Positions 18,946 to 27,251 are shown, counted from the stretch's first letter. The stretch is 64,000 nt of DNA from Bacteroidota bacterium (GCA_030147525.1 JASBVF010000056.1:186001-250000); one strand, 5' to 3'. Made by a program: numbers and translations. The notes: a model not told the origin generated them from the letters alone.

Positions 18946-19209
18946 TTACTGAGACTGGAGCGGCACGTTTTCAATACCGGAACCACTGCCAACCATGAAG
19001 GTAGTAAGGATGCAAAGTACAAACAATGCAATCGCTAAACCCCAGGTAATTTTTTCAATCAAATCGGCTGATTTCGCCACGCCAAACATTTGGTTGGCCT
19101 GGGCGCCTCCGAAGGTAGAATCAACGCCGCCACCTTTCGGGTTCTGAATCAACACTGCAGCAATCAGGAAAAAAGCAACTGCTGCAATCAGGATAGTCAT
19201 TAAAACCAT
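18946..19209 (-). CDS. secG: Preprotein translocase subunit SecG
   Basis: This 87-residue protein has two membrane helices (about residues 2-21 and 53-73). Between them is the SecG loop with NPKGGG and STFGGAQANQMFGVAKSAD, a highly conserved family feature. SecG supports SecYE/SecA-driven export across the inner membrane. It is a single gene followed by a strong terminator and preceded by an inverted repeat at 19244-19290 that separates it from the acidic TPR-like gene. Confidence 0.95.
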   Translation of the reverse strand: MVLMTILIAAVAFFLIAAVLIQNPKGGGVDSTFGGAQANQMFGVAKSADLIEKITWGLAIALFVLCILTTFMVGSGSGIENVPLQSQ

Positions 19210-19243
19210 TTCTATTTTTTTAACGGTGAACTGTGAACGATGA

Positions 19244-19290
19244 GCTGTTAACTGTGTCTGATTTTCTTACGAATGTCCACAGTTAACAGC
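19244..19290. repeat. Intergenic inverted repeat (13-bp perfect arms)
   Basis: GCTGTTAACTGTG (19244-19256) is the exact complement of CACAGTTAACAGC (19278-19290), with a 21-bp loop. The surroundings (GTGAACTGTGAACGATGAGC) have the same phrase-like sub-repetition as the other long inverted repeats in the window. It lies between secG and the upstream gene, both on the minus strand, and may act as terminator or processing site. Confidence 0.85.
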
Positions 19291-19297
19291 CGGGATT

Positions 19298-20473
19298 TTA
19301 CAATTTGTCTTTGAGGTTCTGAATTTTGGCCGCAAAGAAACTGCTTTTTTCGGGATTTTGCAAAAGCAGACGCTCGTACATTGCAATTGCTTTTTCGTAG
19401 TGTTCCTGTTTTTCGAGTACGAGTGCCAGTGTTTCGCTTGCAATTTCAGCATCTTCCTTTACGCTTTGCGCTGCAATGTGTTGCGCTTCTTCCTCCGGAT
19501 AATCATCTTCGAAATCATCTTCCGGCTCTTCGTAATCCATTTTTTTGTGGACGACTACCTTTTTCAGGTTGCCGGACAGCAGCCCGGCTTTGGCGGGTTT
19601 TGAATCCTTTCGCCAGCTGCGGAATGCCGCTTTGGGCAGTGGTGCGGGCGCCGGATCGTCGTTTTGCTCCGGGGCAGCGGGCGTTTCAGTTGCCGTTGCA
19701 GGCGGTGTTTCATCCGGCACTTCCGCTTCTTCATCCGGGGTGGCCTGTGCAGGTTCTTCCGGCATTTCCGCAGCAGGAATGTTTTCCAATGTGTCAAGAT
19801 CGGGTGTTTCCTCGGAAGAATCCTCATCCGTGCTGTCAGCCTGATCGAGCAGTTCTTCAAAGGATGCGGGCACCTCATCAGGTTCATCGGCAGCGTGGGA
19901 AGTGTCGAGCTTGTCCTCTTTGCGCTCGCCGCTATCTTCTGTCAGCTGAAGCTCCGGCAGCGGGGTGTTGCCTGTTTCTTCGCCCGGTTCGTCCAGCAAT
20001 TCTTCCAGAAAATCAAGGTCTTCGTCGTCCTCGAATTTATTGCCGGATGAGTCCTCACTTTTTTCAGCAGGAAAGTGCTCGAACATCAATCCGTCATCGA
20101 CCAATTTCATTTCTTTGAGGCCAGCCTCATCAACTGCGTCAAGCGACTGATTTTCAATCATTTCCTCCAGGGCCGACAGGTCTTTCAGTTCGAGGAACTC
20201 TTCATTGAGTTCATAATTTTCCTTAATTTCCTTCAGTCGGCTGTTTTGTTTGACCAGTTTCCAGAGCTTCTTCCGGTCGGGAGCGTACATGGCGGCCAGG
20301 GTCAGGTTCCTGTCGTAATCTTTGTTTTGATCAAACAGGCTTTTGACCATCAGCAGGTAGCGCAGGTTGGGTGAAAAAGGGTATTGCAGCACCAGGCTTT
20401 TCAGCTCCTGGTAACTGATCTGGTGCAATTTTGAAGGATTTTTCAGGTATTCATGAAAGTTCTCTGAATTCAT
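19298..20473 (-). CDS. Acidic TPR-like hypothetical protein
   Basis: The ATG at 20473 (MNSENFHEYLKNPSKL) is chosen over an upstream non-ATG start, giving 391 residues. Residues 1-105 are helical with a TPR-like pattern (LKSLVLQYPFSPNLRYLLMVKSL). Residues about 130-300 are a very acidic, Pro/Glu-rich low-complexity linker. A final helical segment near 350-391 (EKQEHYEKAIAMYERLLLQNP) is one clear TPR unit. There is no signal peptide. Such proteins are widespread in Bacteroidota without known role; the linker suggests a flexible scaffold. Confidence 0.7.
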   Translation of the reverse strand: MNSENFHEYLKNPSKLHQISYQELKSLVLQYPFSPNLRYLLMVKSLFDQNKDYDRNLTLAAMYAPDRKKLWKLVKQNSRLKEIKENYELNEEFLELKDLSALEEMIENQSLDAVDEAGLKEMKLVDDGLMFEHFPAEKSEDSSGNKFEDDEDLDFLEELLDEPGEETGNTPLPELQLTEDSGERKEDKLDTSHAADEPDEVPASFEELLDQADSTDEDSSEETPDLDTLENIPAAEMPEEPAQATPDEEAEVPDETPPATATETPAAPEQNDDPAPAPLPKAAFRSWRKDSKPAKAGLLSGNLKKVVVHKKMDYEEPEDDFEDDYPEEEAQHIAAQSVKEDAEIASETLALVLEKQEHYEKAIAMYERLLLQNPEKSSFFAAKIQNLKDKL

Positions 20474-20635
20474 TGCTCTGGGCTGTTGAATAGTAAAATG
20501 AACGGGTAAAGTTTGCAAATCTAATGTTTTTAAAACTGATTTTCAATCACTTACCCTATCGGCTTTTTATGTGCTGCGGTCTGTTTTTACTGAGATAAAA
20601 CCCCTGATTTCAATACCTTTCACCAAAAGCCAAAC

Positions 20636-21211
20636 CTACTTTTTCAAAAAATCAATCAGCAGCCGCATGGCTTTGCCCCGGTGGCTGATGTCATTTTTCG
20701 TCTTGCTATCCATCTCTGCAAAAGTAACGCCGTAACCTTCGGGTTGGAAAATTGGATCGTAGCCGAAACCCCCGCTACCCGATTTTTCCTTTCGGATTTC
20801 GCCTTCGGCAATGCCTTCGAACGTGTATTCCCGCCCGTCCAGAATTAAAGCAGCTACCGTTCGGAACCTTGCTTTGCGGTTTTGCTCGTTTTCAAGTTTT
20901 TGTAAAACAAGCGCCATGTTGGCCTCCGGATCTTTCTCCTCGCCGGCATACCTGGCGGAAAATACACCCGGTTCGCCGTTCAGGGCATCAATTTCCAGGC
21001 CGGTATCTTCGCTGAAGCAGTTGACGCCAAAGTTTTCGTAAACGTAGCGGGCCTTTTGCAGGGCGTTGCCTTCGATCGTGGGACTGGTCTCCGGCAAATC
21101 TTCCGGGCAGCCGATATCCCGAAGGCCTTTTACTTCGAAAGCACCATTCAAGACTTCGTGTACTTCTTTGATCTTGTTTGGATTGCCTGTGGCAAAAATG
21201 AGTTCTTTCAT
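20636..21211 (-). CDS. rdgB: RdgB/HAM1 family non-canonical purine NTP pyrophosphatase
   Basis: In this 191-residue protein the substrate-binding motif ATGNPNKIKEV opens the sequence (residues 7-17). The catalytic SEDTGLEIDALNGEPGVFSARYAG region follows near 67-90, with FGYDPIF and SHRGKAM near 147-181. The family hydrolyses (d)ITP and XTP to monophosphates, keeping deaminated purines out of nucleic acids. Cytosolic. It lies 44 bp downstream of the small hypothetical gene at 21256-21705 on the same strand, so the two may be cotranscribed. Confidence 0.95.
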   Translation of the reverse strand: MKELIFATGNPNKIKEVHEVLNGAFEVKGLRDIGCPEDLPETSPTIEGNALQKARYVYENFGVNCFSEDTGLEIDALNGEPGVFSARYAGEEKDPEANMALVLQKLENEQNRKARFRTVAALILDGREYTFEGIAEGEIRKEKSGSGGFGYDPIFQPEGYGVTFAEMDSKTKNDISHRGKAMRLLIDFLKK

Positions 21212-21255
21212 GAATGTCTGATTGGTCGTTTACCGGCAGTGAGCCGGGTAAGATT

Positions 21256-21705
21256 TTATTTAAATATAGTTTTCAGCGCTTCCCAGAGCGGGCGTTTCAG
21301 CGGCGGATTTTCCTGAATCTTTTGAAGATTGTCAGCAAAAAGAAAAGTTTTGTCGGCAATGTTTACCGGCTGGTAAAGCTGCGCCTGCAGATTGAGCCCG
21401 GCCTGCGCCGGCGGGATACCAAATAAAATCGCATGGCTGAAGCCGGCTGCCCGATCCAGACCTTTAAACCAAAAAGGCTCTGCAGACGTTACCCAAATGC
21501 TCAGCGCATCTTCCCGAAGATCATAACCTACTGCCTGAAGGATCTTCTCCAGAAAAACCGACAACTCCGGGACCTCTTCGCCGGCCATTGCAACCAGCAA
21601 ACCCTTTTTATTCAGCCCTTTACCGGATGAAATTTCAACTTTATCGACGGGATATATTTTGAAATCAAAGATTCCGCTTTGACTAACTTCAGCACCTGAG
21701 ATCAT
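21256..21705 (-). CDS. Small hypothetical protein, faintly HolD (pol III psi)-like
   Basis: The 149-residue protein has no signal peptide or membrane segment. I recognise no firm family. The order of features, a mixed alpha/beta core, an SHAILFG strand and a C-terminal LQKIQENPPLKRPLWEAL segment, recalls the C-terminus of the DNA polymerase III psi subunit (LTDLRANPTARAALWQQI in E. coli). That similarity is weak and from memory. It is upstream of rdgB on the same strand and diverges from ilvE. Confidence 0.6.
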   Translation of the reverse strand: MISGAEVSQSGIFDFKIYPVDKVEISSGKGLNKKGLLVAMAGEEVPELSVFLEKILQAVGYDLREDALSIWVTSAEPFWFKGLDRAAGFSHAILFGIPPAQAGLNLQAQLYQPVNIADKTFLFADNLQKIQENPPLKRPLWEALKTIFK

Positions 21706-21783
21706 TTTTGAAATATAATTTTGATTTTGATTTTTTTCACCGCTCCCAAAAGAATTTTAATAAAAAAAAACGCCCTAATTCAA

Positions 21784-21791
21784 TAACTTTG
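21784..21791 (+). promoter_or_regulatory. Bacteroidota -7 box of ilvE
   Basis: TAACTTTG matches TAnnTTTG exactly and lies 24 bp before the ilvE ATG. No good -33 TTG was seen at the usual distance. Confidence 0.5.
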
Positions 21792-21814
21792 TGCAAAATT
21801 AAACGAAAAAGAAT

Positions 21815-22891
21815 ATGGATATAAGAATCACCAAATCAAATTCGTCCCGTCTTAACGACGTGGATTTCGAAAACCTGCCTTTTGGGAAACTTTTCTCCGA
21901 TCACATGTTCGTGGCAGACTACTACGATGGCAAATGGCACAACCCTCGTATTGAGCCATTTCATAACTTCTCCCTGCACCCGGCCACGATGGCACTCCAC
22001 TACGGACAAGCAATTTTTGAAGGTATGAAAGCCTCCAAAAGTAAAGATGGAACACCCATGTTATTCCGTCCGGAGATGCATGCCCAGCGAATGAACCGCT
22101 CCGCACACCGGATTTGCATGCCTTCCATTCCGGAAGATTTATTTGTCGAAGCAGTTACAAAACTTGTTCAGATTGACCAGGGCTGGATTCCGCCCATCGA
22201 GGGCAGCGCCCTGTACATTCGCCCAACCTTGATCGCTACCGATGAATTTATCGGTGTAAAACCATCACAATCTTATAAATTTTTCATTATCACCGGCCCC
22301 GTCGGCCCCTATTACCCCAAACCCGTCCGCTTGCTCGCCGAAACGAAATATGTACGTGCGGTGATCGGCGGAACCGGTGAAGCCAAGGCTGCCGGCAACT
22401 ACGGCGGAGCCCTGCTACCCGCCAAACTGGCCCAGGAAAAAGGCTACGACCAGGTGCTTTGGCTCGACGCCAAAGAGTTCAAATACATTCAGGAATGCGG
22501 TACGATGAACATTTTCTTCGTCATCGACGGCAAGGTCATCACACCGCCGCTGTACGGCACCATCCTGAACGGCATCACCCGCCTCAGCACCATCGAATTG
22601 CTGAAGGATGAGGGTTACGAAGTGGAAGAATATCCGCTGACCATTGACGAAGTTGTGGAAGCCTATAAAAAAGGCACCCTTCAGGAAGCTTTCGGCACCG
22701 GTACTGCCGCCGTAGTTTCCCATATAGAAGCAATTTCTTACAAAGATATGGTCATCGAATTCCCGAATCCGGGTAAAGGCAAAGTCGGCGAATTCGTGAA
22801 ACACACGATCGACCAGCTCCGCTCCGGCAGCATTGCCGACACCCGTGGCTGGACGGTGAAAGTACCAGTGGAAGAGACGATGGAGGTGTAA
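21815..22891 (+). CDS. ilvE: Branched-chain amino acid aminotransferase
   Basis: The 358 residues are a full-length fold-type IV PLP enzyme of the BCAT II type. Diagnostic segments are HYGQAIFEGMKA (about 63-74), RPEMHAQRMNRSA (about 88-100), and VIGGTGEAKAAGNYGGALL (about 189-207) containing the Schiff-base Lys in EAKAAGNY. ECGTMNIFFV and FGTGTAAVV are also present. It catalyses reversible transamination of Leu, Ile and Val with 2-oxoglutarate. Single gene with a TAACTTTG promoter box upstream and a strong bidirectional terminator downstream. Confidence 0.95.
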   Translation: MDIRITKSNSSRLNDVDFENLPFGKLFSDHMFVADYYDGKWHNPRIEPFHNFSLHPATMALHYGQAIFEGMKASKSKDGTPMLFRPEMHAQRMNRSAHRICMPSIPEDLFVEAVTKLVQIDQGWIPPIEGSALYIRPTLIATDEFIGVKPSQSYKFFIITGPVGPYYPKPVRLLAETKYVRAVIGGTGEAKAAGNYGGALLPAKLAQEKGYDQVLWLDAKEFKYIQECGTMNIFFVIDGKVITPPLYGTILNGITRLSTIELLKDEGYEVEEYPLTIDEVVEAYKKGTLQEAFGTGTAAVVSHIEAISYKDMVIEFPNPGKGKVGEFVKHTIDQLRSGSIADTRGWTVKVPVEETMEV

Positions 22892-22911
22892 GGAACACAG
22901 ATCATTTTGAT

Positions 22912-22947
22912 AAAAAAGCCGGGTCATTCAATTGATCCGGCTTTTTT
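22912..22947. terminator. Bidirectional terminator between ilvE and the XRE gene
   Basis: The arms AAAAAAGCCGG and CCGGCTTTTTT plus inner TCA/TGA pairs form a nearly perfect hairpin (22912-22947) with A and T runs on both sides. It can terminate ilvE on the plus strand and the convergent XRE gene on the minus strand. Confidence 0.9.
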
Positions 22948-22970
22948 ATTGGAAAAAAAACTGGGCAGGG

Positions 22971-23216
22971 TCAGGTATCCTCTTTCCAGTCAAAATCAAA
23001 AAGCGCTTTCGGATGAACCCCCAACGCTTCAGCTATTTGGAAAAGCTGACTGATGCTCGTGTTGATGACTCCCCTTTCAATCCTGCTTATCTGGCTCAAC
23101 TCCAAACCCGAGGCCATGGCGAGTTGCTCTTGCGTGAGTTCCCTTGATTGCCTGATTTCCCGGAGTTTTTCACCAAATAATTTGATGCCCGTATCGTGCC
23201 GTGTGTATTTCTTCAT
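22971..23216 (-). CDS. XRE-family helix-turn-helix regulator
   Basis: The 81-residue protein is a single HTH_3 domain: IRQSRELTQEQLAMASGLELSQISRIERG (about residues 18-46) followed by NTSISQLFQIAEALGVHPKALF. No sensor domain is attached. It diverges from the PfkB-type kinase gene. The shared intergenic region contains an 8-bp-arm palindrome at 23237-23256 that overlaps the kinase promoter box and is a candidate operator. Confidence 0.9.
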   Translation of the reverse strand: MKKYTRHDTGIKLFGEKLREIRQSRELTQEQLAMASGLELSQISRIERGVINTSISQLFQIAEALGVHPKALFDFDWKEDT

Positions 23217-23236
23217 GGGGTAATGTTACGAGAATC

Positions 23237-23260
23237 TGTACTTTTTCTAAAGTACATTTG
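23237..23260 (+). promoter_or_regulatory. Candidate operator overlapping the PfkB-gene promoter box
   Basis: TGTACTTT-TTCT-AAAGTACA (23237-23256) is a perfect 8+4+8 palindrome. Its right edge overlaps TACATTTG (23253-23260), an exact TAnnTTTG -7 box reading towards the kinase gene. The palindrome begins 20 bp upstream of the XRE regulator's start codon on the other strand. Inference: autoregulation and control of the divergent gene by the XRE protein. Confidence 0.55.
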
Positions 23261-23383
23261 CCCTGTTTCTCAGCAGCTGCTATCTTTCCAAGCCTTATCT
23301 CGAAGACATAGCTTGCGTAAAAATGAAATCAAAATCAGAAAATCAAATAAGCCACGTCAAATCTAACAGGCTTGGCCTTTTTT

Positions 23384-24229
23384 ATGAAAAATCAACCTCC
23401 TGACTTCCTCGTCATCGGCCACATCTGCCATGACAAAATCCCAGGCGGCTACCTTCCCGGTGGCGCTCCCACCTACGCCGGACTGTTCGCTGCCCGGCAG
23501 GGTTTCCACTCGGCGACGCTCTCCAGCTTCGGGCCGGATTTTTTGTTCGCTTCGCAATTCGCTGACCTCACGCTCGAAACGGTGCCCTCGCCCTTTACCA
23601 CGGTTTTTGAAAATATTTACCACGACAGCGAGCGCATCCAGTTTTTACACCAAAAAGCAACTGACCTGACACCGTCACACCTGCCGCAGCACTGGCAGCA
23701 AGCCAAAACCGTCCTGCTTGACCCGATCTGTGACGAGGTGAGCTTCGATTTTCTGGATGCTTTCGATGAAAAAACCATGGTCTGCGTCTGTCCGCAGGGT
23801 TGGATGCGGCAGTGGGACGAAGCGCACCGTGTTTCACCCAAACCCATCGAAAACTGGGGATTCCTGGCCAAAGCAGATATTATCTCAATGAGCGAAAACG
23901 ACGTGGCCTGCGACTGGGATTTGATCGAAAAAATCGCCGGAATAGCCAACCTCCTGCTCGTCACGCAAGGCTCCAACGGCGCAACCGTCTTTTATGAAAA
24001 CCGCCGGAAACACTTCCCCTCCTACCCTGCCACCGAGGTGGATCCCACGGGCGCCGGGGATATCTTCGCAGCGGCGTTTACCCTGCATTTTTCAAAGGGA
24101 AAAAATGTGGCGCTGGCAGTCGCATACGCCCATGCGGCGGCATCGTTGAGTGTGGAAGGCAAAGGAATAGCCGCTATTCCGGACAAAAAAGCAGTGGAAG
24201 AGCGGTACCGGAGTTATTTGGAAATGTAG
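23384..24229 (+). CDS. PfkB-family carbohydrate kinase
   Basis: The ATG at 23384 (MKNQPPDFLVIGHICHDKI) is preferred over a TTG 12 bp upstream; this gives 281 residues. The ribokinase-type fold is indicated by GGAPTYAGLFAARQG near the N-terminus and the C-terminal signature EVDPTGAGDIFAAAF, whose Asp is the expected catalytic base with the GAGD anion hole. The substrate is not evident; this lineage also covers sugar, nucleoside and inositol kinases. The stop codon lies inside the left arm of a 41-bp inverted repeat. Confidence 0.85.
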   Translation: MKNQPPDFLVIGHICHDKIPGGYLPGGAPTYAGLFAARQGFHSATLSSFGPDFLFASQFADLTLETVPSPFTTVFENIYHDSERIQFLHQKATDLTPSHLPQHWQQAKTVLLDPICDEVSFDFLDAFDEKTMVCVCPQGWMRQWDEAHRVSPKPIENWGFLAKADIISMSENDVACDWDLIEKIAGIANLLLVTQGSNGATVFYENRRKHFPSYPATEVDPTGAGDIFAAAFTLHFSKGKNVALAVAYAHAAASLSVEGKGIAAIPDKKAVEERYRSYLEM

Positions 24230-24318
24230 AATGCAGAATTTTTAATGTAGAATGTAGAAGGCAGGCAGAGTCGCTAAGCCTTCTACATTCTACATTAAAA
24301 ATTCTGCATTCTACATTT
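24222..24318. repeat. Perfect 41-bp inverted repeat containing both flanking stop codons
   Basis: Arms 24222-24262 and 24278-24318 are exact reverse complements separated by 15 bp. Each arm is built from near-repeats of AATGTAGAA/AATGCAGAA. The TAG of the upstream kinase gene (24227-24229) and the TAG (CTA at 24311-24313) of the convergent small gene are both inside the arms at mirror positions. Likely a bidirectional terminator derived from a mobile or duplicated hairpin unit. Confidence 0.9.
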
Positions 24319-24601
24319 TAAGAAAATGCCGCACCAGATTTTCCCACTCCTCACCCAGCGAAACCGAAGGCATGGTTTTCCCCGCCTGCCGATACCAGTA
24401 GCCGGCATTCCATTGGTCGCCTTCTTTGCGGTGTAGGTAAGCGTGAATCCAGGAGCCGTCACGAGTGTGAACGTCCTGGGCGATGTCGTGAGCGGCGTCC
24501 CAGTCGCCTTTACCGTCGTGCCAGAGGGCACGAAGCAGAGTTCCGGCATTTTCGGGCGGAGTGGAATTGGAGAGTGTATGGCGGAATTCTTCGAAAGTCA
24601 T
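24311..24601 (-). CDS. Conserved small hypothetical protein (WHDGKGDWDAAH type)
   Basis: The ATG at 24601 (MTFEEFRHTLSNSTPPEN) gives 96 residues; an upstream in-frame start would add a 40-residue stretch that overlaps the divergent GT2 promoter region. The core LLRALWHDGKGDWDAAHDIA and WIHAYLHRKEGD followed by AGYWYRQAGK is a pattern I associate with a small conserved family of unknown role found in several phyla. The His/Trp/Asp-rich sequence has no recognisable catalytic motif. Cytosolic. Confidence 0.75.
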   Translation of the reverse strand: MTFEEFRHTLSNSTPPENAGTLLRALWHDGKGDWDAAHDIAQDVHTRDGSWIHAYLHRKEGDQWNAGYWYRQAGKTMPSVSLGEEWENLVRHFLKM

Positions 24602-24724
24602 TTTACCAGCGTTTTTTAAAGGTTGAAAATAGCCAAAAACCAAAACTATCCGTACAAACTGTCGAACACTCAACATCTTCCCGGTGTTTGTAGCTGTATT
24701 TTTGCCGGTAAATAAACGCAATAC

Positions 24725-26212
24725 ATGTCATTCCTGATCAATCTGATCTTTTCAGTATACACATTGGCCCTGATCGTCATCACGATTTACTGCCTGATGC
24801 AGCTGCATCTTTTATATAAATACAAGCGATTTCACCGGCAAAACGAATCACAGCGTGCTTCTCAGGAGCCGGTTCTACATGCTCAATTTCCTTTCGTTAC
24901 GATCCAGCTTCCTATTTTCAACGAAATGTATGTCGTGGAAAGGCTCGTTGACAACATTATGGCATTGGATTACCCGAAGGACCGCTTCGAAGTCCACATC
25001 CTCGACGACAGCACGGACGAAACGGTAGAGATTACCAGAAAGAAAGTAGAAGACTACAAGACCCGGGGTTTCAACATCGTTCAGGTCAGGCGCACAAACC
25101 GGAAAGGCTACAAAGCCGGGGCACTCAAAGACGGGATGCCGTTGGTCAAGGGTGAATTTATCGCCATTTTCGACGCTGATTTTTTACCCAAACCTGATTT
25201 TTTGAAAAAAACGCTGGCCCATTTTGAAAATGAAAACGTCGGCGTGGTACAAACCCGCTGGGAGCACCTCAACGAGTCCTACTCGCTGCTAACCCGCTTG
25301 CAGGCGCTCCAGCTCAACGTACATTTCAGCGTAGAGCAACAGGGCCGCCGGGCCGGCAACTACCTGCTCCAGTTCAACGGCACGGCCGGCGTGTGGCGTC
25401 GCCAAACCATCGAAGACGCCGGCGGCTGGGAAGCCGACACCCTCACCGAAGACCTCGACCTCAGCATTCGGGCGCAGTTGCGTGGCTGGAAAATCGTGTA
25501 CCTCGAAGACGTAGGCTCACCCGCTGAACTGCCCGCCGAAATGAACGGCCTGAAATCGCAGCAATTCCGTTGGATGAAAGGTGGCGCCGAAACCGCCCGT
25601 AAAATGCTGCCGGCCATCTGGCGCTCACACCTGAGCCCCGGCCAGAAAATTCATGCCACGCTTCAATTGTTCGGCAGCACGGTGTTCGTGTTTGTGTTCC
25701 TGATGGGCGTATTCAGCGTGCCGGTGCTGTACCTCATCGGCGAGTGGAAGCTGGGCACCGATCTGATGAACTGGGCTTTCGTGGGCTTCCTCGCCTTTTT
25801 GGCAGTGCAATACGTCGCCAACGTAGAAGCCCCGTCGAGGGATGGAGGTTATCTTCGCCGACTGCTGAAGTTCGTGTTTCTGTTTCCGTTATTTCTGGCG
25901 CTGAGTATGGGACTCTCGCTGCACAACACGGTCGCTGTGACGCAAGGCTGGCTGGGCAAACGAACAGCTTTCATCCGCACGCCGAAATTCAACATTCAAA
26001 GCCTGCGTGATACGTTTCAGCGCCGCAACTACCTCGCTTCCAAAATTTCATGGACGACCTTCATGGAAGGCGCCCTGATGATTTATTTTCTCGGTGCTGC
26101 CTGGCTGGGCTGGCAAATGCACACTTTTTCTTTCCTGCTGCTGCACGTACTGCTTGCTCTTGGGTACGGGACGATCTTTTTCTATACGCTCAGGCATTTG
26201 AGGTTCCGGTAA
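24725..26212 (+). CDS. Membrane glycosyltransferase family 2 (cellulose-synthase-like)
   Basis: The 495-residue protein has an N-terminal membrane helix (residues 4-25). A GT2 domain follows: VTIQLPIFNE (about 58), HILDDSTDET (about 96), FDADFLPKPD (metal-binding DAD, about 150), TEDLDLS (TED base, about 240) and QQFRWMKGG (Q-x-x-R-W, about 278). At least four further helices lie in the C-terminal 200 residues. This is the processive, membrane-embedded GT2 plan of cellulose/glucomannan synthases and related ceramide glucosyltransferases. No PilZ domain or synthase accessory genes are adjacent. Product unknown. Confidence 0.85.
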   Translation: MSFLINLIFSVYTLALIVITIYCLMQLHLLYKYKRFHRQNESQRASQEPVLHAQFPFVTIQLPIFNEMYVVERLVDNIMALDYPKDRFEVHILDDSTDETVEITRKKVEDYKTRGFNIVQVRRTNRKGYKAGALKDGMPLVKGEFIAIFDADFLPKPDFLKKTLAHFENENVGVVQTRWEHLNESYSLLTRLQALQLNVHFSVEQQGRRAGNYLLQFNGTAGVWRRQTIEDAGGWEADTLTEDLDLSIRAQLRGWKIVYLEDVGSPAELPAEMNGLKSQQFRWMKGGAETARKMLPAIWRSHLSPGQKIHATLQLFGSTVFVFVFLMGVFSVPVLYLIGEWKLGTDLMNWAFVGFLAFLAVQYVANVEAPSRDGGYLRRLLKFVFLFPLFLALSMGLSLHNTVAVTQGWLGKRTAFIRTPKFNIQSLRDTFQRRNYLASKISWTTFMEGALMIYFLGAAWLGWQMHTFSFLLLHVLLALGYGTIFFYTLRHLRFR

Positions 26213-26243
26213 AAAACCGGAACTCATTCTACCTTCAACCCGT

Positions 26244-26251
26244 TACCTTTG
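26244..26251 (+). promoter_or_regulatory. -7 promoter box of rsgA
   Basis: TACCTTTG is an exact TAnnTTTG match 38 bp upstream of the proposed rsgA start. The -33 element is not obvious. Confidence 0.5.
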
Positions 26252-26289
26252 CCGTTCAGGAATTATCCATAACCGCTAATTTTCAACAT

Positions 26290-27234
26290 TTGGAAAAAGG
26301 AATTGTCATGAAATCTACCGGCAGCTGGTACCAGGTACGGCTGGAATCCGGTGAAATTTTGGAGTGTCGCATCGTCGGTAAACTGCGGCTTGGCGGAATT
26401 AAAACCACCAACCCCATTGCCGTAGGCGACGAAGTAAACATCGAAAAAGAGGAAGAAGGCAAAGGCCTCATCAAAGGCGTCCTTCCCCGGCGCAACATTG
26501 TCGTTCGCCAATCACCCCGCCGGAAGCACGACCTGCATCTGATTTCCGCCAACGTGGACCAGGCTGTGGTCATCGTCACCATCATCGAACCGAATCTGAA
26601 GCCCGGCTTTATCGACCGATTCCTGCTGATGACCGAACCTTACAACATTCCCACCCGCATCATCGTCAACAAAGCTGACCTCTACGACGAGGATACCCGT
26701 GAGGTATTCGGGGGGCTGAAAATAATGTACGAGGAAATCGGCTACGAGGTCATGCTCGTTTCGGCTACCTCCGGTGAAGGTTTGGAGGATTTAAAAAACC
26801 ATTTGAAAGGTAAAACCACCCTGATCAGCGGTCAGTCTGGCGTCGGAAAATCCACCCTCGTCAACGCCATTCAGCCGCAGCTCGAACTGCGCACCGGCGA
26901 CCTCTCCGACCACTCCGGCAAAGGCCAGCACACGACGACCTTCGCTGAAATGTTCGAGCTGGATTTTGGCGGGTTTATCATCGACACACCCGGCATCAAA
27001 ATGCTGGCTTTCAACAACCTGGAGCTGCTGGATGTGGCCCACAACTTCAGGGAGTTTTTTGAAAAATCACCGGAATGTAAATTTGGTGGCCAGTGCCTCC
27101 ATCGCACCGAACCCAAATGCGCCGTAAAAGCAGCCGTAGAGGCGGGCGAAATCAGTGAAATGCGCTACATGAACTACCTGACCATACTGGATGAAATCGA
27201 AAACCAGAATTACTGGGAAATCCACGAGATGTAA
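26290..27234 (+). CDS. rsgA: Ribosome small-subunit-dependent GTPase A
   Basis: I propose the TTG at 26290, giving (M)EKGIVMKSTGSWYQVR: family members begin with a G-x-V-x-K-STGSWY strand, which an ATG start at 26308 would cut. Length is then 314 residues. Visible domains are the N-terminal OB fold, a circularly permuted GTPase with IIVNKADLYD (G4), GQSGVGKSTLVN (G1), GQHTTTF (switch) and DTPGIK (G3), then a zinc finger (ECKFGGQCLH followed by C). The protein acts late in 30S subunit maturation. The frame is open upstream to about 26050 but that overlaps the GT2 gene. Confidence 0.93.
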   Translation: MEKGIVMKSTGSWYQVRLESGEILECRIVGKLRLGGIKTTNPIAVGDEVNIEKEEEGKGLIKGVLPRRNIVVRQSPRRKHDLHLISANVDQAVVIVTIIEPNLKPGFIDRFLLMTEPYNIPTRIIVNKADLYDEDTREVFGGLKIMYEEIGYEVMLVSATSGEGLEDLKNHLKGKTTLISGQSGVGKSTLVNAIQPQLELRTGDLSDHSGKGQHTTTFAEMFELDFGGFIIDTPGIKMLAFNNLELLDVAHNFREFFEKSPECKFGGQCLHRTEPKCAVKAAVEAGEISEMRYMNYLTILDEIENQNYWEIHEM

Positions 27235-27251
27235 AACCGGCCGGGGTTGAG

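Noticed and set aside
26050-26289. Upstream extension of rsgA
   Set aside because: Lies inside the GT2 gene in another frame and continues through the intergenic TACCTTTG promoter box.
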